Shown here piece by piece: positions 36,401 through 47,300 of a DNA stretch of 64,000 nucleotides (its first letter is position 1; each line of letters opens with the position of its first letter). The DNA is from Symbiodinium natans. Lineage: Eukaryota > Sar > Dinophyceae > Suessiales > Symbiodiniaceae. The notes below the pieces were generated by a model. That model saw only the letters and a program-made list of their open reading frames with translations, ran no database searches and was not told the origin of the DNA. Where the stretch lies: positions 55,001-119,000 of the forward strand of contig CAJNDS010002661.1 of the NCBI GenBank assembly GCA_905221605.1. The letters run 5' to 3'. Position numbers and translations under genes: made by a program.

Positions 36401-39400
36401 CACTGCCAAAATGCTGGAAAATCCAGCATTTTGCTGTTGTGGACATTAAGAAGCTAAAAAAACTTACGTTTTCCTTTAAAACGAGTGAATTGTGGAATCT
36501 GCTGGTTTTTCCAGGGTTTTCGTAGTGTTGACTGTAGTGTTGACTGTAGTGCTGACTGAGTGTTGACTGAGTGTTGACTGTCATTTTGCACGTATTTGAA
36601 GCACCTGGGAGTGCAAAACGGCGTCCCAGCAAAGTTAAAGTCGTTGAAGCCAGAGAAACGACACAGAAAGCCATTGCTAGTCACTCACGCTCGAAGAACC
36701 CGTGCCCCCTTTTTAACATTGGCTGTGAAAAGCTAGCGGCCGGATTTGCTCCAATGGCCGAAATCTTGCACCGCTCAAGTAGTCCCAGCCACCAATGTTA
36801 AGCAGGGGGCGCGGGGCTTGATGCCCCAATCGTTTGGAGTATGCATGTACAGGTGGTGCAAGTCAATACTGCCAAAATGCGGAAAATCTAGCATTTTGCT
36901 GTTCCGGACATTAAGAAGCTAGAAAAAAATTGAATTCCTATAAAAGAAGCTAGAAAAAATTGAATTCCTATAAAAGCAACAAATGCAGTGCAAAATGACA
37001 GTCAACACTCAGTCAACACTACAGTCAACACTACAGTCAACACTGCCAAAATGCTGGAAAATCCAGCATTTTGCTGTTGTGGACATTAAGAAGCTAAAAA
37101 ACTTACGTTTTCCTTTAAAACGAGTGAATGGTGGAATCTGCTGGTTTTTCCAGGGTTTTCGTAGTGTTGACTGTAGTGTTGACTGTAGTTTTGACTGAGC
37201 GTTAACTGAGTGTTGACTGTCATTTTGCACGTATTTGAAGCACCTTGGGAGTGCAAAACGGCGTCCCAGCAAAGTTAAAGTCGTTGAAGCCAGAGAAACG
37301 ACACAGAAAGCCATTGCTAGTCACTCACGCTCGTAGAACATACCAGGCAACATTCGCCGAAAGGGACCGAAGGGCAGAAGTGTTTTTGCATAAGCTGGTA
37401 GTGCGTACCCATCCTTTTCTACGGTGCCTGGACTCGGGACACGACACAGCATTCCATCTACACAACGCTAGAGTCAAGTCAATACTGCCAAAATGCGGAA
37501 AATCTAGCATTTTGCTGTTCCGGACATTAAGAAGCTAGAAAAAAATTGAATTCCTATAAAAGAAGCTAGAAAAAAATTGAATTCCTATAAAAGAAGCTAG
37601 AAAAAAATTGAATTCCTATAAAAGCAACAAATGCAGTGCAAAATGACAGTCGACACTCAGTCAACACTCAGTCAACACTACAGTCAACACTACAGTCAAC
37701 AAAAATGCTGGAAAATCCAGCATTTTGCTGTTGTGGACATTAAGAAGCTAAAAAAACTTACATTTTCCTTTAAAACGAGTGAATTGTGGAATCTGCTGGT
37801 TTTTCCAGGGTTTTCGTAGTGTTGACTGTAGTGTTGACTGTAGTGCTGACTGAGTGTTGACTGAGTGTTGACTGTCATTTTGCACGTATTTGAAGCACCT
37901 GGGAGTGCAAAACGGCGTCCCAGCAAAGTTAAAGTCGTTGAAGCCAGAGAAACGACACAGAAAGCCATTGCTAGTCACTCACGCTCGAAGAACCCGTGCC
38001 CCCTTTTTAACATTGGCTGTGAAAAGCTAGCGGCCGGATTTGCTCCAATGGCCGAAATCTTGCACCGCTCAAGTAGTCCCAGCCACCAATGTTAAGCAGG
38101 GGGTGCGGGGCTTGATGCCCCAATCGTTTGGAGTATGCATGTACAGGTGGTGCAAGATTTCGTCCATCCACCAAAGGGCAGAAGTGTTTTTGCATAAGCT
38201 GGTAGTGCGTACCCATCCTTTTCTACGGTGCCTGGACTCGGGACACGACACAGCATTCCAGCTAGAGAAAATACTGCCAAAATGCGGAAAATCTAGCATT
38301 TTGCTGTTCCGGACATTAAGAAGCTAGAAAAAAATTGAATTCCTATAAAAGAAGCTAGAAAAAATTGAATTCCTATAAAAGCAACAAATGCAGTGCAAAA
38401 TGACAGTCAACACTCAGTCAACACTACAGTCAACACTACAGTCAACACTGCCAAAATGCTGGAAAATCCAGCATTTTGCTGTTGTGGACATTAAGAAGCT
38501 AAAAAACTTACGTTTTCCTTTAAAACGAGTGAATTGTGGAATCTGCTGGTTTTTCCAGGGTTTTCGTAGTGTTGACTGTAGTGTTGACTGTAGTTTTGAC
38601 TGAGTGTTGACTGAGTGTTGACTGTCATTTTGCACGTATTTGAAGCACCTTGGGAGTGCAAAACGGCGTCCCAGCAAAGTTAAAGTCGTTGAAGCCAGAG
38701 AAACGACACAGAAAGCCATTGCTAGTCACTCACGCTCGTAGAACATACCAGGCAACATTCGCCGAAAGGGACCGAAGGGCAGAAGTGTTTTTGCATAAGC
38801 TGGTAGTGCGTACCCATCCTTTTCTACGGTGCCTGGACTCGGGACACGACACAGCATTCCATCTACACAACGCTAGAGTCAAGTCAATACTGCCAAAATG
38901 CGGAAAATCTAGCATTTTGCTGTTCCGGACATTAAGAAGCTAGAAAAAAATTGAATTCCTATAAAAGAAGCTAGAAAAAAATTGAATTCCTATAAAAGAA
39001 GCTAGAAAAAATTGAATTCCTATAAAAGCAACAAATGCAGTGCAAAATGACAGTCGACACTCAGTCAACACTCAGTCAACACTACAGTCAACACTACAGT
39101 CAACACTGCCAAAATGCTGGAAAATCCAGCATTTTGCTGTTGTGGACATTAAGAAGCTAAAAAAACTTACATTTTCCTTTAAAACGAGTGAATTGTGGAA
39201 TCTGCTGGTTTTTCCAGGGTTTTCGTAGTGTTGACTGTAGTGTTGACTGTAGTGTTGACTGTAGTGTTGACTGAGTGTTGACTGAGTGTTGACTGTCATT
39301 TTGCACGTATTTGAAGCACCTGGGAGTGCAAAACGGCGCCCCAGCAAAGTTAAAGTCGTTGAAGCCAGAGAAACGACACAGAAAGCCATTGCTAGTCACT

Positions 39401-39707
39401 CACGCTCGAAGAACCCGTGCCCCCTTTTTAACATTGGCTGTGAAAAGCTAGCGGCCGGATTTGCTCCAATGGCCGAAATCTTGCACCGCTCAAGTAGTCC
39501 CAGCCACCAATGTTAAGCAGGGGGTGCGGGGCTTGATGCCCCAATCGTTCGGAGTATGCATGTACAGGTGGTGCAAGATTTCGTCCATCCACCAAAGGGC
39601 AGAAGTGTTTTTGCATAAGCTGGTAGTGCGTACCCATCCTTTTCTACGGTGCCTGGACTCGGGACACGACACAGCATTCCATCTACACAACGCTAGAGTG
39701 CAGTGGC

Positions 39708-39792
<85 letters not shown>

Positions 39793-39905
39793 CTAGTAGT
39801 AGTAGTAGTACGAGAAGAACTAGTAGTACTAGTAGTACTAGTAGTACTAGTAGTAGCAGTAGCAGTAGCAGTAGCAGTAGCAGTAGCAATAGCAGTAGCA
39901 GTAGC

Positions 39906-39960
<55 letters not shown>

Positions 39961-39967
39961 CTACTAC

Positions 39968-40011
<44 letters not shown>

Positions 40012-40012
40012 A

Positions 40013-40045
<33 letters not shown>

Positions 40046-40063
40046 CAGTAGTAGTAGTAGTAA

Positions 40064-40102
<39 letters not shown>

Positions 40103-43100
40103 CAGTGGCAGTGGCAGTGGCAGTGGCCGTAGGAAGAAGGTCCAGTGGACCCCGTTTCCCCCGTCAAAGCTTCTCGGTCTGCCGATTGTTTCCTTGCTCC
40201 ACACGCAAGTCCCGGATCACAGTGCAGTCGATCCCGCTTGGATCGGTACTCAAGAGCTCGCAAAACCTTGCTGCGCAGCTGCAGTACGTTAACAAGCACT
40301 ATGGCGGGTTCGTTGTAGCTCAGCTACTCAACAGCTTTGAGCTACGACCTACGTTCGAGTGTCCACAGCTGCAGTCGGGTTGACGTGAAGCTGTACAAAG
40401 GCAAGAGCAAACGACGTGCACTTGCTACGTCACTGCATCACATGCTACAATGATGCTTGCTGCAAAATGCAACCTACACAACGCACGAAGCGGGGACATG
40501 TCTCTATCTCACAAGCACAGGCGCTTCCAGCAGCCCCGGATTTTAAAGAGACATGGACCCCCGATTCCGTGCAAACGGCGAAATCTGGACAGGCTAACCT
40601 ACGCTCATAATGCGCGCTCAGCTCAGCTCAAGGATGGGCGGTCTTGGCCTTTGGGCGGCCGTTTCTCTCGAAGCCTACGCCTCGGCTACGCCTCGGCTCA
40701 AAGTTCAACTTTGCGGGGACTGATCGCTCCCACAAATCAGTGAACCAAGCCTTGTAGGTCTCCACACGAGAGTCTCCTCGGCTTCCGCTGTTTCGTAGCG
40801 CATGACCATTTCGAAATTACACCTGCTTGCTCGGGTATTATTGTGAGACCCGGTGTAGATGCTCGTGGTTTGCCCACGGTCCACTAAGAGCGTCTTTGCG
40901 TGTAACACTCCAGACCAGCCGGTCTGCCATTGAGCGACAACGGTTTCCCCGATATAACGTGGACTTCTACACCAGATTCCCTCAAGCTCTGCAGGCGTGG
41001 CAACGAGTCGTTACAAGATCGACTGTTCTTTTCACCACCGAGCAAAGGAAGGGTTTTTGGCTCCAGCCTCGGCCGCGGCACACAGCGCCGGTATCACCTG
41101 GTCCCCGGCGGCAACACCGCCCTGGGAATCCGTTCCCGGCGTGATGTCACACACCATGTACTCGAGCCACTCGCTGTCGGGAAGGAGGGTTACGGAAGAT
41201 ATGACAGGATTGAAACCGCCGGCACTTTGTTTTGCGCTGCCTGGCGCAATGCATGTTGCGCCCGCGCTTGGGACTGCAAGCCCGCAGCGCGCGTCTCCGA
41301 CCTCTCGATCTAGGTCCTTCCGCAACTGCGCATTCTCCTTCCTCAACAACTCTAGTTCGAAAAGTGTACCGCCGGACACAGCTGTGGCTGGGGATAACGT
41401 GCCTGAGGTAAGTGAAGGGCTCGCGCCGGCGGGCGGGGGAGCATGGCGATCGCTCCTGGGCGGCAAGGAAGGCGCAAGGCGACGTGGGGTCGAAGGGGCC
41501 GCAGCAGCAATCGTCACAGCTAGCACACGACTTCTTAAGGGTGCCTTTTCGGCATGGAAAAGAACATTTCGCCCTTATCACCAGAAGTCTCGTGGGAGAA
41601 CCCGCGGCCAGCAGCTACCCGATGTACAATAGCACGAGCTGCGCTGTTTAACCCAATCGCCTTTCCTGCTTGACCACTGCCCTCGACACTGTCCAACACA
41701 GAATCAATCTTCCTCGTGATCTCCTGCTTTTCGGAGTTGGTCAAATCAGCCAACCTCAACCCTATGAGACGTGCCGTGCCGTGGCCAGCTCCGCCTTTCG
41801 GACGTGCCTTGACCATTCTAGCGAAAAGCCCATTGAAACGTGCCGTTGCCAGCTCCGTCCTTTGGACCCGCCTAGCCAAGGACTAAACAAGCTCCAAGGA
41901 CACAGTCCTTCACGGCCTTTCCTGGCTGAACGTCTTACGGCCCTCCGCTGGTTGTCGTGAGTTACCTAGCGTGGGACGCTACTAGACGGGAACTCAGGGT
42001 GTCGGCCCACCCGGGTACGGCCCACCGGCACCAGTGCGTGAGTATCGGACGCGATGACTCACATTTAGTTGAGGGTGACGGAGACAGTCAAAAGCGAGTG
42101 AGTCTGAGCTGGGCCTTAGGCAGTTTCAGGTATCATTTGAAGCCGATTTGCGAGCCTGATGTTTCTACAGCTTTGTACAGCCAGCTCAGGCAGGCCTCAT
42201 TTTTAACTCTATTCCTTGTAGGCATTTCCTTTCCCTTCTCTGAGGCATCGGCAAGTCTGATTCCAAGGATGCGCTTGCCTTGTTTTCTTTTCTTGTTATG
42301 GTACGTTCGTGGCAGAGGTAGCAACCTGGGCCTAGGAGCATTAGGTTCGTCCATTGCTCTTCAAAGGGGTGAGGTAGGTAGCTGCGTTTATCGCAGCGCT
42401 GCTCACAACTGTCTTGTGGCAGCGGGGTATCGCTCATCAGAAAGTCTGTGCCCAGCCGTGTCGTGGAGCCGTACCATAGCGCAGACACTGCTAGAGGGCG
42501 AACCTGCTCCTCGCCTCAAGAGCGAGTCCCGGCTCTCGCACCCCGCTGCAAGACGAGGTGTTGGTGACATGTTGAGGCCAGCATCACCCTCAAGCAGCCC
42601 TGCACATGTAGCTGGTCGTACTTCAGAACTGTGGTGCAGCGCCCCAACCCGCACCTTGTAGACAAGACCGGCCCGGCGCCCCGTCTGGGGCCACAAGGGC
42701 ACCCCATGTGCATCGAAAGACATTAGGGTGCTCAGCGGGGCCAGCATTGGGAGGATTACGTCGTGCTGAAGGCCGTTGGATAGCTTTGCGTTTGGCAGCT
42801 GTGTTGCAAGTCCGTACAACCTTATCGGAAACTTCTCATCCTCACCAACGTTTGACGTTTTCCCCGGAGCAAGCAGCATGTCAGCTGCGCTGCAATCCCT
42901 TTTCAACAGTATCCAAAGCAATACGTGAATGGGCTGTAGCTCTAACTGGGGGGGGGGGGGAGGGGGCGTGTCGTGGCCAGTCACGTACTTGTCTGCGAAA
43001 CGGCTTTTGAGCATGAGTGTCTCGGAGAAGAAGCTGCCACTTCGCATAAACTGTACAGAAAGAGATTGCAGTGATCTCTGAGTGCATCATCCCGGGGAAG

Positions 43101-43523
43101 CTGCTCGAAGCACAAAAACAGGCCTCAGCACTGATACTTCTTGCATAGCAACCAGGCTCTGAAGTCGACCAATGTTGCGCTGCTCCAAGGATGTCTGTGT
43201 GCTGCAGAACCTCTTGTAAATGGAAAAGTGTAGGCAGGAGAAATGTACTGAGGCGCATTCGGCTCGCCATGCGCTTGTTTTTCCCCCTCCAGAAACATAG
43301 ATGATGAAGTCACTAAAGAGGGTACTCCTTCCACCTCGCGGAGCAGTGGAAACCCTACCGCTTACCTCTGCAAACTCGTTGTTGTCGGTGTGCGTGAGGC
43401 CCGGGAATTGGGACCCGGCGGTTCACAGCAGAGTCGACTCGTAGCTCCAATGGCAAAATGGCTCAAGCAAAGGCAGAATTCTTAAGCTTGCTGTGAACCG
43501 TGCGGCTGCTGCTGCTACTGCTG

Positions 43524-43601
<78 letters not shown>

Positions 43602-43919
43602 ATCCCTGCCCCCTAATATTAAACGGGAACCCCCCCCCCCCCCCAATAGGAAACTGCAATGTGTTTTTATAATAAGGGGGGGGTTCTTGTCCAAATGTCA
43701 TGTTTGGGGTGCCCTAAACCCTTAACCCTAGACCCCCAACCCTAAACCCTCTGAGGGTTTTATTGGTGTTTTGGAGGGTTTATTGAAGGCCTGAACCCCC
43801 CCCTAATTCGGAATGGGGTTTAAAAGGCGGGCTCGGTTTCGGGAGGATTTTCCGGAGTGTGTGTGTGTTTTTTTTTTTTTTCTAAATTAGGGGGGCATTT
43901 AGTAAAAGGGGGAAGGGAT

Positions 43920-44017
<98 letters not shown>

Positions 44018-44082
44018 CTACTACTACTACTACTACTACTCCTCCTACTACTCCTACTCCTACTCCTACTCCTACTACTACC

Positions 44083-44166
<84 letters not shown>

Positions 44167-44272
44167 ACTGCTGCTACTGCTGCTACTGCTACTGCTGCTG
44201 CTGCTACTGCTACTCCTACTGCTACTACTACTACTACTACCACTACTACCACTACTACCACTACTACCACTA

Positions 44273-44364
<92 letters not shown>

Positions 44365-47300
44365 GCTACTGCTGGTACTAGTGTTCTTGCTCGTAAAAAT
44401 AGCAGCCGAATGTCATCGTACTATAGGCAAGGTCACACTAGATAAACGAGTAATCGCAACAACAAGAGAAAGAGACTTCATGGTCACAGTAACCATAATA
44501 CTGGACAAAACATATAATAAGAAAAGTAAACTAATGGTGAGGGTGGGAGAACTGCCAATAGCATAAGCATGCGTGCTGTTATTTTATTTTTTTTGCTTGT
44601 GTTCTTCCCTCATTGGTTTAACTGTTTCCTTCTGGCTTTCTTTGAACCCGTGCTGAGAGGCGTGTGACGGGAAAGTGTCTGCATTGACTTCTTGCTTGCT
44701 ACCCATGTTTCTAGCTGTCGTTTGACATTTATTTTCTCATTACTGCTTTGCTTTTGCTAATCCTCCCGACTTATCCTTCCAACAACTTTTTCAAAGCCAC
44801 TCTCCCGACTTCAGCCCTCGGACCTTCTTAAATCAAATTCCAAAAAACAAAGTGGGCCCCGGACGTCCAGCACTTGAAGGCTGGGCAGCAAGCGGGAAGT
44901 CGTGGAAAGCCGAAGGCTTTCCACCGGCTGCAAACCACCCACTCGGCTGCCCTCAGCATGCTGCGAGCACAAGGCAGCTGCGAAAAGCCATCGATCAAAG
45001 CCTCCTGACCGAGCCGTGCTTTTTGTGACCACCGACAATGCTACTGAGAGCGCGGCCGACAACTTCATTTCATGTAGCTCTTGGCAGCAGCCCTGCCAAT
45101 CGGAATAGGAGATGAAGCTGGTGATGCCCGTTTCCGAGAGGTCAACCTTCTGGAGGGCCCGGAAACCTCGAAGCAGACTCAGGTTCCCTTCCACTTCCTG
45201 CAGCCCGGCGAGGTTGAGGACCTTCAAGTTCCGCATTTCTCGCAAGCTGCTCAGATGCCCGTGGACATTGCTCTGACCCAGAAGCAGCTCTAAAGCCTCG
45301 GTCAGGTTGGAAAGGGCTCGCAGGTCCCCGCCAACCTGCGTTTGTTGGAGGTACAGGACCTGAAGCTGGGTGAGTGGGGAGAGGGCTCGCAGGTCCCCGG
45401 CGAGCTGCGTCTGCTGGAGGTCCAGGGTCTGGAGCTGGGTGAGTGGGGAGAGGGCTCGCAGGTCGCCGGAGACCTGCGTCTGCTGGAGGCTCAGCGTCAA
45501 GAGCTGGGTGAGTGGGGAGAGGGCTTGCAGGCCCCCGGCGACCTGCGTGTGCTGAACGTGAAGGGTCTGGAGCTGGGTGAGTGGGGAAAGGGCTCGCAGG
45601 TCCCCACCAACCTGCGTTTGTTGGAGGTACAGGTCCTGGAGCTGGGTGAGTGGGTAGAGGGCTCCCAGGTCGCCGGAGACCTGCGTCTGCTGAAGGTCCA
45701 GGGTCTGGAGCTGGGTGAGTGGGGAGAGGGCTCGCAGGTCGCCGGAAACCTGCGTCTGCTGGAGGCCCAGCGCCAAGAGCTGGGTGAGTGGGGAGAGAGC
45801 TTGCAGGCCGCCGGCGACCTGCGTGTGCTGAACGTAAAGGGTCTGGAGCTGGGTGAGTGGGGAAAGGGCTCGCAGGTCCCCACCAACCTGCGTTTGTTGG
45901 AGGTACAGGTCCTGGAGCTGGGTGAGTGGGTAGAGGGCTCCCAGGTCGCCGGAGACCTGCGTCTGCTGGAGGCTTAGCGTCAAGAGCTGGGTGAGTGGGG
46001 AGAGGGTTTGCAGGTCCCCGGAGACACGCGTCTGCTGGAGGTACAGGTGCTGGAGCCGGATGAGTGGGGAGAGGGCTCGCAGGTCCCCGGCGACCTGCGT
46101 CTGCTGGAGATTCAGGGCCCGGAGCTGGGTGAGTGGGGCGAGGGCTCGCAGGTCGCCGGCGACCTGCGTCTGCTGGAGGTCCAGGCGCTGGAGTCGGGTG
46201 AGTGGGTAGAGGGCTTGCAGGTCGCCAGAGACCTGCGTCTGCTGGAGGTACAAATGTCTGACCCAGGTAAATCGGGAGAGGGCTTGCAGGTCCCCGGCGA
46301 CCTGCGTCTGCTGGAGGTTCAGGGCGAGGAGATGGGTGACTGGGGCGAGGCCTTGCAGGTCGCCGGCGACCTGCGTCTGCTGGAGGTCCAGGCGGTCGAG
46401 TTGGGTGAGTGGGTGGAGGGCTCCCAGGTCGCCGGAGACCTGCGTCTGCTTGAGGTTCAAACGCCAGATCCGGGTAAGTGGGGAAAGGGCTCGCAGGTCC
46501 CCGGAGATCCGCGTCTGCTGGAGGTACAGGTGCCGGAGCCGGATGAGTGGGGAGAGGGCTCGCAGGTCGCCGGCGACCTGCGTCTGCTGGAGATTCAGGG
46601 CCCGGAGCTGGGTGAGTGGGGAGAGGGCTCGCAGGTCGCCGGCGACCTGCGTGTGCTGAACGTAAAGGGTCTGGAGCTGGGTGAGTGGGGAAAGGGCTCG
46701 CAGGTCCCCACCAACCTGCGTTTGTTGGAGGTACAGGTCCTGGAGCTGGGTGAGTGGGTAGAGGGCTCCCAGGTCGCCGGAGACCTGCGTCTGCTGGAGG
46801 CTTAGCGTCAAGAGCTGGGTGAGTGGGGAGAGGGTTTGCAGGTCGCCGGAGACCCGCGTCTGCTGGAGGTACAGGTGCTGGAGCCGGATGAGTGGGGAGA
46901 GGGCTCGCAGGTCGCCGGCGACCTGCGTCTGCTGGAGATTCAGGGCCCGGAGCTGGGTGAGTGGGGAGAGGGCTCGCAGGTCGCCGGCGACCTGCGTGTG
47001 CTGAACGTAAAGGGTCTGGAGCTGGGTGAGTGGGTAGAGGGCTCGCAGGTCGCCGGCGACCTGCGTCTGCTGGAGGTGCAGGCGCTGGAGTTGGGTGAGT
47101 GGGTAGAGGGCTCGCAGGTCGCCGGAGACCTGCGTCTGCTGGAGGCTTAGCGTCAAGAGCTGGGTGAGTGGGTAGAGGGCTTGCAGGTTTCCGGAGACCC
47201 GCGTCTGCTGGAGGTACAGGTGCTGGAGCCGGATGAGTGGGGAGAGGGCTCGCAGGTCGCCGGCGACCTGCGTCTGCTGGAGATTCAGGGCCCGGAGCTG

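Larger units (their letters stand above)
40125..43505. other. Unique island inside the giant intron, flanked by inverted trinucleotide arrays
   Basis: Non-repetitive and not present in copy A. It carries several minus-strand open stretches (separate entries). No terminal repeats other than the flanking TAG/CTA arrays were found. A G run lies at 42948-42964. Confidence 0.6.
31677..44823 (-). other. Giant intron of copy B (about 13 kb)
   Basis: Lies between LRR exon 1 and exon 2. Its outer ends match the 0.85-kb intron of copy A (17810-18658): text after 31690 matches 17850-18000, 32255-32315 matches 18150-18215, and 44385-44800 matches 18250-18650. Everything from about 32316 to 44370 is extra in copy B. 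The exact donor base is uncertain because the A and B exon ends differ by one base. Confidence 0.75.

Noticed and set aside
33252-38943. Recurring 97-aa, 101-aa and 76-aa ORFs in the satellite
   Set aside because: Their conservation only reflects near-identical DNA units. They occur on both strands and overlap palindromes, with no codon-level signal.
32575-39700. CRISPR-like array because of regular short repeats
   Set aside because: Repeats are long, nested and palindromic with no unique spacers; the genome is eukaryotic.
39683-44381. Poly-Leu, Val, Tyr and Cys ORFs
   Set aside because: Translation of trinucleotide arrays.
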